A stretch of 64,000 nucleotides of DNA from Rhynchospora pubera (Eukaryota > Streptophyta > Magnoliopsida > Poales > Cyperaceae). The position numbers and the translations under genes were made by a program. Where the stretch lies: NCBI GenBank assembly GCA_028095005.1, contig CM051459.1, positions 276,663,229 through 276,727,228 of the forward strand, read 5' to 3'. Positions 51,766-63,966 of the stretch are shown piece by piece (positions within the stretch are counted from its first letter, which is position 1; every line of letters starts with the position of its first letter). Below the pieces are notes generated by a model. That model saw nothing but the letters and a program-made list of their open reading frames with translations, did not search any database and had not been told where the DNA came from.

Positions 51766-53699
51766 TATTCTTAGCTAACTTGCCCAAAATACCCCTGAAA
51801 AGTTTCTACAAAGTTTGAAGAAGGAAAATAATTTTTCAAAAGACATAGTTAGGACTGCAAAGCATATCCAACCACGTGAAATGATGGAGGATTTGAAGGA
51901 CAACAATTTATACTAACTCAATCACAATAATAACATTCAATTACGCAAATCAAATAAAAAAAATGCCAACTCATCGATGCACCAGAACAACAACAATTAG
52001 GGATTTGACGAACTAAAGAAAAGAAATTTAGGCCCATATAATGTACCAGCACATATGAATTAAGATAATAAAGACCAAAGAACATTTATAATCACTAAAC
52101 ATACCTTTTCATACACTTTAGGAGCAAATTGATCTGCCAAACCTCTTGAAAAAATAAACAGCCCCTTGAAATCTCAACATCACTAAATGTTCGGCGGTGG
52201 TTCTTGTGTTGATCTGATTTCATTTATAATGAAGACAAAATTTGCTATGAATTAATTGCATTTAAGAACAACCGTGCAATGTACCCAATGAAATTGCGCA
52301 AGCAATTTTGTAAATAGACAATGACTCAGCATCGTCTGCAAAGGAACAAATATAAAAACAGAATGGTTTTGCTGACCCGCCTTGAAAGCTGTTGTGCCTA
52401 TAACAATAATCCCTTCAGATGTCACCGCAATCCGCTGACATCAACCCATTGAATCTGTAACGCATATAGCAGTTATCACTTTTTTAATATATGATACTTG
52501 TGAAAGTTAAAAATAATTGATCGCAACAAATGCACCAGAAGAAACATAGGTCACCAAGCATTTTAGGTGGATTAAATGCAACAAATGCATGCAGTCATGT
52601 ATATCTTTCCAAGCAAGTTATGCACAACAATCTATCTTGCTGTTGTATATAAAAAGGTACTAAAAAGTACTAAAATTAGATACAACAACTGCTGCTTAAT
52701 TTTCAGTTTAAAGATACATCACCTAAATGCATTCTGTCAAACAGATGACAAGCATAAATTGCAAAACAAATTGCATGACTGTATAGACTTTATCAATGGT
52801 CCATCCTCGCTACACATGCTTTCCTCTGTTGCATACAGTCAAAATAAACAGAAATAGTTTCAGATTAGAATCGACAGTACATAATTAGCACATGGCAGTA
52901 ATAATACGGTTTTGCGTCAGTAAAATCATAAGACATAACAATCTGTCTCAACCTATTTTATCATGTTCTTCTACCTTTACAATCCATGCCTCATGGTGCT
53001 TCCTTTCTCCTAAAACTCAACTACTCCCAAAATGCAAAATAAACCTGTACAGGAGGTGGGAACATACCCAATCAGTGACCATCTTGTTGGTGAATTAAGA
53101 AGAGAATGATCTATATTAATCCTAGCAAAAGAACCTCATCTCCTTCCTTCATTCCTAAAAGAAAACCCCCCACGTTTTATCATTCATCTTTCAAATAATA
53201 ATAGCAATATCACATTGTAAACCTAATTTTCCTTGACACTCTATCAGCAGCCATAAAAGCAATCGATTCCACCTGTACTTATCACATAATGACCAATAAT
53301 GGAAAAAGAAGGACAGCTCTATAATAAATATACCATGACTCTACAAAATAATGCATAGAAGGAACAAAATTATCAAACAAATGGTTCGACCAAAACCATA
53401 ATAAAAATCATGATATTCTCTAAATAAACTAACGCGTCTCTTGCTTTTGGTGAGAAAAAGTGAACCTGTAATTACCTTTGATCAAATGAGCTTCTTTGCA
53501 CAATGTTTCACCTCAGCCGCTGGTATACTCCTATATTCGTTTTTAGCCATAATGAAGAGGTTCAGCAAGCAAAATTTTCGACCTCCTCTTCTAATCCATA
53601 ATACCTACCACACACAAATTGAACGGTGAGCTGATAACACATACTGCTCTAACTGCAGAAAGGTAAAATGAAAGGAAGCTATCTATCGTTTTTCAGCAG

Positions 53700-54976
53700 C
53701 AACAGATAGAATGAGACAAAACACAACAACAGCATAGAAAAAACACAAAAAAAGTAAATACCAAGCAGCATAATAAAGAACATACCTCTTGTGGCTAACA
53801 CAGCAGACCGAAGCAAGCAACAACATGCACAAAGCAGAAGCAATCCCAACAATGTACCGTTTTGAGGCCAGAAAAATCCAACAACATCAAGCGACAGCAT
53901 TGCAAAACAAAAAAGGGAAAATCAGACTCACATGGAACAACCAAAGAGATATACCGGTAAAAACCCTCCGAAAAACACAGAAATTAAACGGTAAGACATG
54001 GGCCGGACAGAATCACGCTGAAACAATCCCACCAATGAGACAAAAGCAACACATAGCAAACAACAGGAAAGCTAAAAGCACAAAACTCAGCACAACTATA
54101 CCCAGCAATATATACAAATTTATCATGGTACAAAACAGGGAAAAACAGTTAAACGTCACTAATCAACCTGTTAGGGTAAAACAACACAAAAGCATAACCA
54201 ATTAACAGCACCAGGTACTACACAGGTGCACCAATCTGGAAAAAAAAAGTAAAATGCCAGACAAAACAATACCGTATCAAATGCAGGAAGCAAAGAGGAG
54301 GAGGAGAAGGGTGAACTGTTAGCCTGCAATCAAGCTCAGTCGCAGCAAACCTGCAGGGAAGAAAGAACAGACACATAAAGCACAGAACAAACTGGTTATA
54401 TACTGAAAAAAGCGCAAAAATTGTCAGACCAAGAACTGAATAGAGTAAATCGAGAGCACATAACAGAATCAACACCATTACCAGCCCAACAGCAGCGAAA
54501 AGCAGCAAAATGTAGAAAGAGGAGTAGGAAAGGGAAGAAATGCAGCACAGAACAGACTAACACTATTGCACAGGAAGAGAAAAGAAGAAAAGAGAGAGGT
54601 AAAACCTGTCGCAGCGAAACAGTACGATCGAGAGACTACCGCAGTAGGTAGGCGAAGCCATCGCAGCGAACCGTACCAATCGGAATGGGCAGAAAGTAGA
54701 GAACAGGAATCGGCAGATCGGATAAGGGGACGGCGCAGATTGGGAACGGTGTCGCACGCAGCAGAAGAAAGGGAACGCGAAGCCAGGAAACGACGCAGGC
54801 AGAGGAAACACAAAAGAAAAACACATAGAAAATGCAACGGGAAATCCAGTCAACCCACCCAGGTCATACACCAACCACACTGTACAGAGGCAAAGAAACG
54901 GACGGCTGAGATGAAGGGCCTGAGAAGGAATGGACGGCTGGATAATTCTACAGTTCCCTTAGCTTTGAAATTGAGA
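53700..54976 (-). promoter_or_regulatory. C/T-rich 5' block of Helitron 2, promoter/leader-like
   Basis: The minus strand is pyrimidine-rich. Just inside the 5' end it has CAGCCGTCCATTCC and CTCAGCCGTCCG, resembling plant promoter elements, then a possible first exon ending CTGCGACAG before GTTTTACC (near 54603). No protein is assigned. It occupies the same relative position as 29061-29807 in Helitron 1. Confidence 0.35.
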
Positions 54977-55908
54977 TATTTATGATAGCTACTGGAGAGG
55001 CTAAGAAGGCATGAACAAGAAGTATAGAATATTTGTGTTTGTATTTCCGTACTATATCCCTCGGAGAGCTTCTCTTGTACTGTGCTTGTGAAGCCATCAA
55101 ACGCATCAAATTCAAGAATTTTTATCATTCCCGTGGAGTGCAAAATTAAAGCCGTCAAAAGGTCGACGGCAAAATATGTTCAATACTTACTAATTTACTA
55201 TGTAGCAAAATTTCAGTTAGTAGAAGATTGGTTTTTTGTGCGTCTCAGAAGCTATATATACTGGTACCGATACTGTATAATCAAGACTTGCTCAATATAA
55301 TAATGAAATATTACAATTGTTGCTATGTTTTTATTATGTTTCATTATTTCACCTTTATTGCTTCTGCCTTTATTTTTTATTATCTGTTTAGATAGATAGG
55401 AATAAATGGAAAAGCCGGTACAGGTACAACAACATGGCAATTCTTACATACATCATTTTAATTTTTTTTTTTTTTGGTTTATGTCACTATAGTATAATAA
55501 ATTGAATCTTCTCTAAACTTGCCCTCTTTCCATTTACTTAAACAATATATGTTCCAGAAAATAGTGTCACCGATCAAAAGTGCAAAAGAGCACAAAACAC
55601 CTCCTAAGTAACATCAGTTCCACGCTTATGTCCCTAGCATATAGTTGAATTGGGAAAAAAAAGAAAAATTGTTTTTATGCCACTTCAAAAGAAAAAAATT
55701 GTGAAAATGCCACTCAAAAGTTAATTCTTCTATAAATGCCACCATGACCATATAAAAGTGCTACATGAATACCAAAAATTGTCCCCAAGAAGAATCAGAT
55801 GGTATAATCAAACCTGAAAAGGCCGACCTAGAATATTTTCGAAATAAAAGTCATCTAAGAATAAACCAGTAGAAATTCTAAAAATCCTTACAAAATTTAA
55901 TTTTCTTT
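54977..55908. other. DNA left of the provirus
   Basis: No gene recognised. The last 100-150 bp may be viral leader or a decayed ORF1. The frame that should overlap the ORF2 start meets TAA four codons upstream. The exact virus-host junction cannot be placed. Confidence 0.3.
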
Positions 55909-56316
55909 ATGAGTGACTGGCGCCTCAGTACAAACAGTACAATTTACAAAGAAGCGCTTAAGGCAACAGAAACAATCCACCAACCGGCAGTCGGTTTTGT
56001 CAAGCCACAAGACATCACCGGGCGAGCAATAGAAGTACAATTTAAGCAAAATAATACAATTATCCAACTGTTGCTTAAATTGACTGAAGAAGTTGAAGAT
56101 CTGAAAGCAGTAGTTAAGAAAATAGAAGTTTCGAAAGAAAAGGAAGTCACTCAACCTGACGACTTGACTGACTCCCTAGAACAGATCTAGCAACAACTTC
56201 AGAAGCTGAGCTTAGAAGAGCCTAGCAAGCCGGCAATACCGAAACCAAAAGACAAACTTTTTGTGTTAAAAAACCCAAAAGAAATATTTGAAGCCGAAAA
56301 AAAGAAGGCAACATGA
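55909..56316 (+). pseudogene. Badnavirus ORF2-like protein, interrupted
   Basis: 136-codon frame including the stop, from ATG 55909 to TGA 56314. Inside it TAG at 56188-56190 stops translation after 93 residues. It has YKEALKATE and QNNTIIQLLLKL near the start, a heptad-like coiled-coil segment, then a Lys/Pro-rich tail. Badnavirus ORF2 products are small coiled-coil, nucleic-acid-binding proteins of similar size. The end overlaps the next ATG by ATGA. Confidence 0.7.
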
Positions 56317-57830
56317 GCAGAACACAAACAACAACAGAGACGGCAAGACCGTCAGTATCGGAAAGGGACACAAACCAAACTCCCACTGTGGAAGATCAGA
56401 TCCGTGGCTATCGCCTTGGGTCTAGACTCAGATTTGAGGCTCAAAGGAGGCTCCCTGGTCAATCTCGACGGTACAAGCGAATCCTTGCGTCACAAATGAA
56501 TCCCGATACTGAGCTCAACATCTCCCAATACAGACGACTACAGCAAATCCTAACAGAAACTCTGTACCAAGCCGGATGGTCAGAAAGTAGACACCGGGTA
56601 TACCAACATTACTCGGATGAAAGAACATTGGTTACAGATGGCCAGCAAGTAGAGTTACCTTTCATTTTTGAAGAAAACTTTAACAGGCTTTTACAAGAAG
56701 GGATCCAACATTTGCATATCGGACTAATTATGGTTCGGTTATACACGCTGCGGAGTGCAAATGTGAATGCACTAGTGTTAATCAGAGACACTAGATGGCG
56801 AGATGATAGAGCTGTTATTAGCTCTATGGAAATGGATCTTACATCTGGAACACAGTTGGCATATACTGCTCCAGATATGACTCTAAGTATCTGTGACTTC
56901 AGAGATCACATTCAACTAGTGATTTAAACTCACGGGTATGAAGGATGGTAAGGTGGTGAGAGTAATCTTTTACTCTCAAGATCTCTAATTGGACGACTAT
57001 CCAATACAAGCCACACAAATTACAGATACAATGTTCAGAACGTAGCGGACCACCTAGCAAGCCGAGGAGTTCAGGCCATCCCTAGCTCGCAAAGGACAAT
57101 TACAGAACTCCAAGGAAGGCAGTGGCTTGTGAGACCAGCTGTTATCTCACAAATCCAAAATCCCCAAGCAGCACGAATTCGAGCAAGGACGGACAGCTCA
57201 TTGTCTGTCAGATTTTCGGGGTATGCAACAACAACCCCCGAATAAGAAGTTATTCGTGGAGAAAATGATGAAGAAGAACTCGAACAAGAATTCATCAATC
57301 TACTCACAATAGATGATGATTGGCCATACGAAGATGTTCCAGAATTTTCAGAAATTTATTCAGACCCTGAGGAATTCAGTGAAGATGACGAGACTGAGCA
57401 AGATGATGGTTCCTTATTGGGGAAATGGTTCTTGGCAATACTAAAAGTCGAACAAACTGAACCAACAGTTGAAATGATGGAACCAATAAACCCGTATCAA
57501 TGGTTTGCTATTGAGCAGCTAGATAGCGAAGACGAACTCGTACAAATGACATTTACAGAGTTTAATTAGCTAGAAACCATTGATGCAGAAAGTGAGTGGT
57601 TTGAGAAACAAGCCCTCATGATGACTTGCCAATGGGATGAGTCAGATGAAGATGAGATACTCTCTACGGTGCAATTCCTATCTCAATTGGATGCACCGAC
57701 AAACCAGAATGAAGACTTGCTAAGTCTTTTAGCAAAAGGTGGTGGGGAAGATGTCAGTTCCCCAAATTCTAAAACAAAGTGGGACGAAGATCTATTCGAG
57801 ACAGTTTATATGGTAGAAGAGATGGAATAC
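56313..57830 (+). pseudogene. Polyprotein N-terminus: movement protein and acidic linker
   Basis: Begins at ATG 56313. The first 204 codons are open and contain the 30K-type movement-protein core (HIGLIMVRLYTL, RDTRWRDDRAV, MEMDLTSGTQ). In-frame stops follow at 56925 and 56949 (TAA), 57243 (TAA) and 57567 (TAG). Between them the same frame keeps coding character, ending in a Glu/Asp-rich linker (57250-57825). It is cut at 57830 by the LTR element. No frameshift was seen in this part. Confidence 0.8.
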
Positions 57831-58858
57831 TGTCACACCCCGCGCCGACACACCGACACACGGGGCGCGACGGTGGGGCGGTATCTTCTGCATTCATCCG
57901 ACGGCCCGTCAACCTACGTCGCAAGCAGAAAAAGAACAAAACGGATGTCAGCTACAAAGCTCAGTAACCGGTTATTTAACGACGCGGCTTCTCTATATTA
58001 GTTAATAAAGCAAATTAAACATGATTGGATTAATCCTCATAACAAAACATACATTTCACGGTGATAATCGGGTCTAGATCAGTCAAATCATATCATAATC
58101 AGGACAAAAAGTTCCTCCCTAGTCACAGGGATCAGAACCAATCATAAAGTTCCTCCCCAGAATCGGGGATCAGAACCAAATATAAAGTTCCTCCCCAGAA
58201 TTGGGGATCAGAACCAAACCCCTCCCCTGGCAGGGGGATCAGGGTGCATGCATGAACAAATTCAGAGATCCAGGATTCTAAACCCGATAACCCGCAAAAC
58301 ATACCACATACGGACATACACATGCAAGCAAAATCAAGCGGTAATCAAATCAAGCAATACGAAACTAGATATAGAGAAGTCCGGTTACCTGACTGAGCGA
58401 TCCAGTGCACAAGCAAATCAGATAGACTATAACTGCGACGTAGAACTCGAATTCCAAATGGCCGACTATTCAAAGTCCAGACAGTATTCGAAGTTGCTAG
58501 GGAGAGAGAGAAACAGAAATGAAATACGAAATGAAATGAAATGAGGCTGGGGTCTATTTATAGTGGAGGTCTGGCTAAAATGGTAAATATTCTAGATTAC
58601 TTAATGGCTAAGTAAGCAGAAAGGAATTACTTAGCTATTATTTCTGAAAATATTAATACTATTTATAAAGATAACTGAGACTATTTATAAAGATATTAAT
58701 TGTCAGAAATTATTTATATAAATACTGATTACTTAGCTACTAAAAATGTGGATAAGATCAAAGAGATATTTTCAAAGTGGATAAGCATGAACATTTTTCA
58801 AATAGGACCTTAGAATTTGAAGTATTGCAAACAGGTCCTAAAATTCAGGGATGTCACA
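57831..58858 (-). repeat. 3' LTR of the miniature retrotransposon
   Basis: Contains three 38-bp tandem units starting AAAGTTCCTCCC (58108-58145, 58146-58183, 58184 to about 58219). A minus-strand TATA box TATAAATA lies at 58555-58562. It differs from the other LTR at, for example, GAATTGGGG near 58198 against GAATCGGGG. Confidence 0.9.
58555..58562 (-). promoter_or_regulatory. TATA box in LTR
   Basis: TATAAATA on the minus strand, repeated in the other LTR about 1185 bp to the right. It fits transcription in the direction given by the primer site and purine tract. Confidence 0.6.
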
Positions 58859-59000
58859 TTCCACCCCCCTTAAAAAGGAAATTTCTTCCACGAAATTTCA
58901 AATGGAAGGTAACAAGTCAAATGAAACATCAAATCGGTATACTATAATCAAATTTCCAAATGAAACGATAATGAACCCAAACACAGTCCGAGGAACGAAT

Positions 59001-59012
59001 GCTCTGATACCA
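59001..59012 (-). other. tRNA-Met primer binding site
   Basis: TGGTATCAGAGC, complementary to the 3' end of plant initiator tRNA-Met, located 3 nt inside the 5' LTR on the minus strand. Confidence 0.85.
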
Positions 59013-59015
59013 AAC

Positions 59016-60043
59016 TGTCACACCCCGCGCCGACACACCGACACACGGGGCGCGACGGTGGGGCGGTATCTTCTGCATTCATCCGACGGCCCGTCAACCT
59101 ACGTCGCAAGCAGAAAAAGAACAAAACGGATGTCAGCTACAAAGCTCAGTAACCGGTTATTTAACGACGCGGCTTCTCTATATTAGTTAATAAAGCAAAT
59201 TAAACATGATTGGATTAATCCTCATAACAAAACATACATTTCACGGTGATAATCGGGTCTAGATCAGTCAAATCATATCATAATCAGGACAAAAAGTTCC
59301 TCCCTAGTCACAGGGATCAGAACCAATCATAAAGTTCCTCCCCAGAATCGGGGATCAGAACCAAACATAAAGTTCCTCCCCAGAATCGGGGATCAGAACC
59401 AAACCCCTCCCCTGGCAGGGGGATCAGGGTGCATGCATGAACAAATTCAGAGATCCAGGATTCTAAACCCGATAACCCGCAAAACATACCACATACGGAC
59501 ATACACATGCAAGCAAAATCAAGCGGTAATCAAATCAAGCAATACGAAACTAGATATAGAGAAGTCCGGTTACCTGACTGAGCGATCCAGTGCACAAGCA
59601 AATCAGATAGACTATAACTGCGACGTAGAACTCGAATTCCAAATGGCCGACTATTCAAAGTCCAGACAGTATTCGAAGTTGCTAGGGAGAGAGAGAAACA
59701 GAAATGAAATACGAAATGAAATGAAATGAGGCTGGGGTCTATTTATAGTGGAGGTCTGGCTAAAATGGTAAATATTCTAGATTACTTAATGGCTAAGTAA
59801 GCAGAAAGGAATTACTTAGCTATTATTTCTGAAAATATTAATACTATTTATAAAGATAACTGAGACTATTTATAAAGATATTAATTGTCAGAAATTATTT
59901 ATATAAATACTGATTACTTAGCTACTAAAAATGTGGATAAGATCAAAGAGATATTTTCAAAGTGGATAAGCATGAACATTTTTCAAATAGGACCTTAGAA
60001 TTTGAAGTATTGCAAACAGGTCCTAAAATTCAGGGATGTCACA
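59016..60043 (-). repeat. 5' LTR of the miniature retrotransposon
   Basis: Direct copy of 57831-58858, same length. On the minus strand it starts TGTGACATCCC at 60043 and ends GGGTGTGACA at 59016. Confidence 0.9.
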
Positions 60044-60048
60044 AATAC

Positions 60049-61080
60049 CCACAATTCAAAAATCTCAAAAAGAAAGTGGAGACTGTACTCTCAACTGCAG
60101 AATCTTCACTTACAAGAATACCACCTGAACCAATCATGGGACCGGCCATGTACCCACATGGTTCAAGGCAACCCTAGAATCTCCAAATCCCAGAGATAAA
60201 GGCACCGTTGGAAAACATCCGCGGTGGCTATGCAAGGCAAATGAACGAAAGGTTTAACCTGCCAACAACCCAAGCCAGTCAAGGTGCAATTCTAGTTTTA
60301 CCAGAAGATATTGGTCTATACTCGGAAGTTATCTCCCGATGGGAATCAATCACTCTCAACCTGATAAATGAGAAAAATTGGACATATAACAAATCTAAGG
60401 TCAATTATATCGAAAACCTCCTAGGCGAAACGGAGAAAAAGACCTGGATTCAGTGGAGAATGGCATTTCCCACTGAATATGAAGAATTTGTTAACATTGC
60501 CGATGATCCACAAAATGTAATATCACAAATCAGGCGAATGTTCCTGTTGGAGGATCCGACAACCGGGTCCACTGAAGAGCAAAATCGAGCGTATAACGAC
60601 CTGGAGAGACTTTCATGCCACAATGTGAAAGATCTTTTCGATTATATAAATGATTATAAGATTTTGGCGGCAAAATCAGGAAGGATGTTTATATCTCCTG
60701 AACTCTCAACAAAATTTTTCAGAAAGATGCCTCCAATCATTGGTGGAGAAATTGAGAAGGCGTTTGCTGAGAAATACCCAGGCAATACTGTAGGTGTTAT
60801 TCCAAGAATACATTTTACCTACCAGTACCTGACAGAGCAGTGTAAGAGAGTTGCACTCCAAAGAAGCCTCAAAGATCTCTCATTTTGTAGCCGCATACCA
60901 GTGCCAGGTTATTATCAAAAGAACAAGAAGTATGGTCTTCGGAAGGCGAAGACATACCGAGGCAAACCACATGATACGCTCATCAGAGTATTCAAAAGGA
61001 AGCACGCAGATAAAGTAAGAAAATGCAAGTGCTTTATATGTGGTGAGGAAGGACATTTTGCCCGCAATTGCACAAGGTAA
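60049..61080 (+). pseudogene. Polyprotein: coat protein region with CCHC zinc knuckle
   Basis: Resumes the viral frame after the LTR element. TAG at 60175 is followed by an open stretch of 290 codons to TAA 61078. Coat-protein landmarks are KTWIQWRMAFP, EEQNRAYNDLERL and FFRKMPPIIGGEIEKAF. The knuckle at 61024-61071 has the spacing C-x-C-x2-C-x4-H-x4-C, which is that of badnavirus coat proteins and binds nucleic acid. Confidence 0.85.
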
Positions 61081-62346
61081 AAGGGCAACATTGCAAGAGC
61101 AGCTATAGTCGAAAATCTAGATCTAGATAACGACTGGGATGTGCTCTCGGTAGATCAAAATGAACCAGATAGCGATGCAATCTGTTCATTTTCTAAAGGG
61201 GAAGGAAGTACCAGTCATTCTTTGATGGCTGGTATAAATGAGGTTCCATACGAAACCGCAATGATGATAACGAGTGAAGAAATCTCATGGCGAGTGGTGA
61301 CCTCAGTGCCTCAAAAAATCCAAAACTGTGCGCATCAATGGGAGGACAACAGCCCAGTGGCGCAAGAATTCATGAGATGTCTTTTCTGCAAGGAGCAGAC
61401 TAACCCAAGGATGAGAGCACATTGCAGTATATGTCATTTGACTGTCTGCCCAATGTGTTCAAGATTCAATCTGGGAAGAAAATTGGCAATCCAAAGATCA
61501 AATCTCCAGTATGACAACAAGGATACTCTAATCAATGAGCTGATTGGGTATATAAATTTCCTGTTAGCAGAAAACCAAAGGTTAAAGGAAAGAATTGAAG
61601 AATTGGAGATGAAAAAGAATTTGGGCGAAATACGAGACCCAACAAAAGGAAAAGTTCCCATTCTTGAAGAAGTGGATTCGAATGACGAAGCAATTGAAAA
61701 CTATATCCAGAAACAAAATGGAGTAGTAATCAAGATGCTGACAGATAGAAATGAATACATCAGTACCCAGGTTCCGGATCCAAGAAAAGGGAAAAAAGTC
61801 CTAAATAGACTTTATAATATGGAGCTGACAATGGAAATACTAGGGGTTGAGAAGTTCAAAATCCATGCAATCTTGGATACTGGCGCAATAGTTTGCTGCG
61901 TAGACCAGAATGCAGTTTCAAAAGAAGCTTTGGAATCAAGTGCGTACCCCATTCAAATCAACGGGGTTAACTCTTCTCAAATAGCCAACCAAAAACTCAA
62001 AGGCGAAATGATGGCTATCGAGGAAAACCATTTTCGTATCCCTTTTACCTATGCATTCCCAGTGGAACAGAGGGACGGGATCCAAATGCTGGTTGGTTGT
62101 AATTTCATCCGAGCCATGCAAGGAGGGCTTAGGATTGAGGGCCAAATGGTGACATTTTACAAAAATATCACAACAATTGCGACAAAAGTCGATGCTGAGA
62201 TAGTAGCTTCAGCAGCAATCGAAGAACTAGAGCTGTCTGAGCTAGAATATTTTGAGGTCCAGAGAATCACTGCATACTCTTGTGGCGAAGAATCACAGAA
62301 ATTCAAGGAAAGGTTCAGACCTCTTCTTGAAAGATTAAGAGAGTAA
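61081..62346 (+). pseudogene. Polyprotein: second Cys finger and aspartic protease
   Basis: Same frame as the coat region, open from after TAA 61078 to TAA 62344. The second Cys-rich finger (61378-61458) has C-x2-C-x11-C-x2-C-x4-C-x2-C, diagnostic for badnavirus relatives. A Leu/Glu-rich coiled coil follows (about 61525-61620). The protease active-site ILDTGA is at about 61873-61887, with the catalytic Asp codon at 61876-61878 intact. Confidence 0.85.
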
Positions 62347-63237
62347 GGGTATATTGGAGAAAATCCTCTCCAACATTGGGAAAAGAATCAGATTAAGTGC
62401 AAGTTAGACATCATCAACCCGGATATCACAATCCAAGACAAGCCTCTAAAACATGTCACACCAGCAATGAAGGAGCAATTTGACAAGTATGTTCAGGCGC
62501 TACTCAAGATTGGGGTGATACGACCCAGTAAGAGCCGACATAGAACCATGGCAATGATGGTAAACTCAGGTACATCAATAGACCAAAAAACTGGCGCTGA
62601 AATCAAAGGCAAGGAGCGTATGGTATTTAATTACCGTACCCTCAATGACAATACCCACAAAGACCAATACAGCCTGCCAGGGATTAATATCATCCTTAAG
62701 AAAGTCGGCAATAGTCAGATTTACTCGAAATTCGACTTAAAAAGTGGGTTTCATCAGGTGGCAATGGATCCTGAATCGGTTGAATGGACGGATTTTGTTG
62801 TTCCAAATGGCTTGTATGAATGGCTAGTTATGCCATTCAGGTTGAAAAATGCACCGGCAATTTTTCAAAGAAAGATGGATGATTGCTTCCGGGGAACGAA
62901 CAACTTCATAGCAGTCTACAGCGATAATATACTGGTGTTTTCTGAGAATGAAGAACAGCATGCCAAACACTTGGAGGCTATGCTGACGATTTGTGAGAAA
63001 TGGGGGCTTGTACTCTCCCCAACTAAAATGAAAATAGCTATACAGGAAATCGAATTCCTAGGTGCAGGTATTGGGAACAGAAAAATCAAACTTCAGTCGC
63101 ACATAATCAAGAAGATCATTTCTTTCGATGAAGAAAAATTGAAGGAGAATGCTGGTATGAGATCATGGCTTGGCATCCTCAACTACGCCAGATCATACAT
63201 ACCGAAATTGGGAACATTACTTGGGTCATTATACTAA
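62347..63237 (+). pseudogene. Polyprotein: reverse transcriptase
   Basis: Same frame, open to TAA 63235. RT blocks are visible: FNYRTLND, IYSKFDLKSGFHQV, VVPNGLYEWLVMPF, NAPAIFQRKMD and FLGAGI. The catalytic box at 62917-62928 reads Tyr-Ser-Asp-Asn, so the second catalytic Asp is lost, and the usual Gly after MPF is Arg. The enzyme would be inactive even without the stop codons. Confidence 0.88.
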
Positions 63238-63966
63238 AAAACAAGCGAACACGGTGACAAAAGGCTCAAAAGCTCAGACTATGAGATCATCAGAAAAGTC
63301 AAACAAGTGGTGCAGTAGCTCCCAGATCTCGAGCTACCTCCGGAAGGATCCTACATCATCCTTGAAACGGACGGATGCATGGAAGGATGGGGCGGAGTAT
63401 GCAAATGGAAGAAAGCAAAGCATGACCCCCGTAACACGGAGAAAGTTTGTGCGTATACAAGCGAAAAATTCTCAGTGATTAAATCCACAATAGATGCAGA
63501 GATCTATGCTTGCATGGAAACAATGAAGGCACTCAAGATTCACTACCTGGATCAAAAAGAGATCACTCTCAGAACTGATTGCCAGGCCATAATCAGTTTC
63601 TATAACAAGTTAGCACAAAACAAACCTTCAAGAGTCCGATGGATTAATTTTGTTGACTTTGTTACAGGAACAGGAGTGCAAGTAAATTTCGAGCACATTG
63701 ATGGAAAACAGAACGTACTGGCTGACTCACTCTCAAGGCTTACAGCAAATATGGTGAAAATCGAAAATTGCTACTGGGCCGACGAACAGCTAGTAGATTT
63801 AGAGAAAGTGCTCGAGGAAACAAAAGATGCTCCCGAAAAGATCCTAAATTATCTAGCAACAACGGTTGGCCAGATAGGCAACATGGTAGATGAGAACAGT
63901 GTTCTTAGATATCTCTAAGAAAAGGTGAAAGCGAGCATGGTGGACCGCTGGAAAAATCCACCATAA
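63238..63966 (+). pseudogene. Polyprotein: RNase H
   Basis: Same frame. TAG at 63316 precedes an open stretch to TAA 63916, with another TAA at 63964. RNase H motifs are ETDGCMEGWGG, TIDAEIYA, LRTDCQAI and NVLADSLSRL, so the four acidic residues appear intact. The window ends 34 bp later, so the viral 3' region is not seen. Confidence 0.85.

Larger units (their letters stand above)
49287..54976 (-). mobile_element. Non-autonomous Helitron 2 (5.69 kb)
   Basis: Minus-strand element with 5' end TCTCAATTTCAAAGC after an A (54976). The 3' end is the perfect hairpin ATCGCGC/GCGCGAT (49298-49314), 7 nt, then CTAG (49287-49290) followed by T. The same termini and spacing are found in Helitron 1. No Rep/helicase domain seen. 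It contains a MITE at 51470. The first 1.3 kb of the minus strand is pyrimidine-rich. Confidence 0.7.
57831..60043 (-). mobile_element. Miniature LTR retrotransposon (TRIM/SMART-like) nested in the provirus
   Basis: Two 1028-bp direct repeats (57831-58858 and 59016-60043) enclose only 157 bp. Target duplication is AATAC (57826-57830 and 60044-60048). On the minus strand each LTR starts TGTGACATCCC and ends GGGTGTGACA. The primer site TGGTATCAGAGC (59001-59012) matches the 3' end of initiator tRNA-Met and lies 3 nt from the 5' LTR. A purine tract AAGGGGGGTGGAA (58859-58871) abuts the 3' LTR. The LTRs differ at only about two positions seen by eye, so insertion is recent. No gag or pol, so it must move by help from another element. 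LTRs are unusually long for a TRIM. Confidence 0.93.

Noticed and set aside
53789..54985. Basic, Gln/Arg/Lys-rich open frames in Helitron 2
   Set aside because: Same composition effect as at 29 kb, with open frames on opposite strands at the same place and no recognisable domain.
58108..58219. CRISPR-like array
   Set aside because: Three contiguous 38-bp tandem units inside an LTR, without spacers, in a plant genome.
57831..59186. Open frames running from the viral linker into the LTR, and identical ones in the second LTR
   Set aside because: They are LTR sequence read through by chance. The same peptide appears in both LTRs and has no domain.
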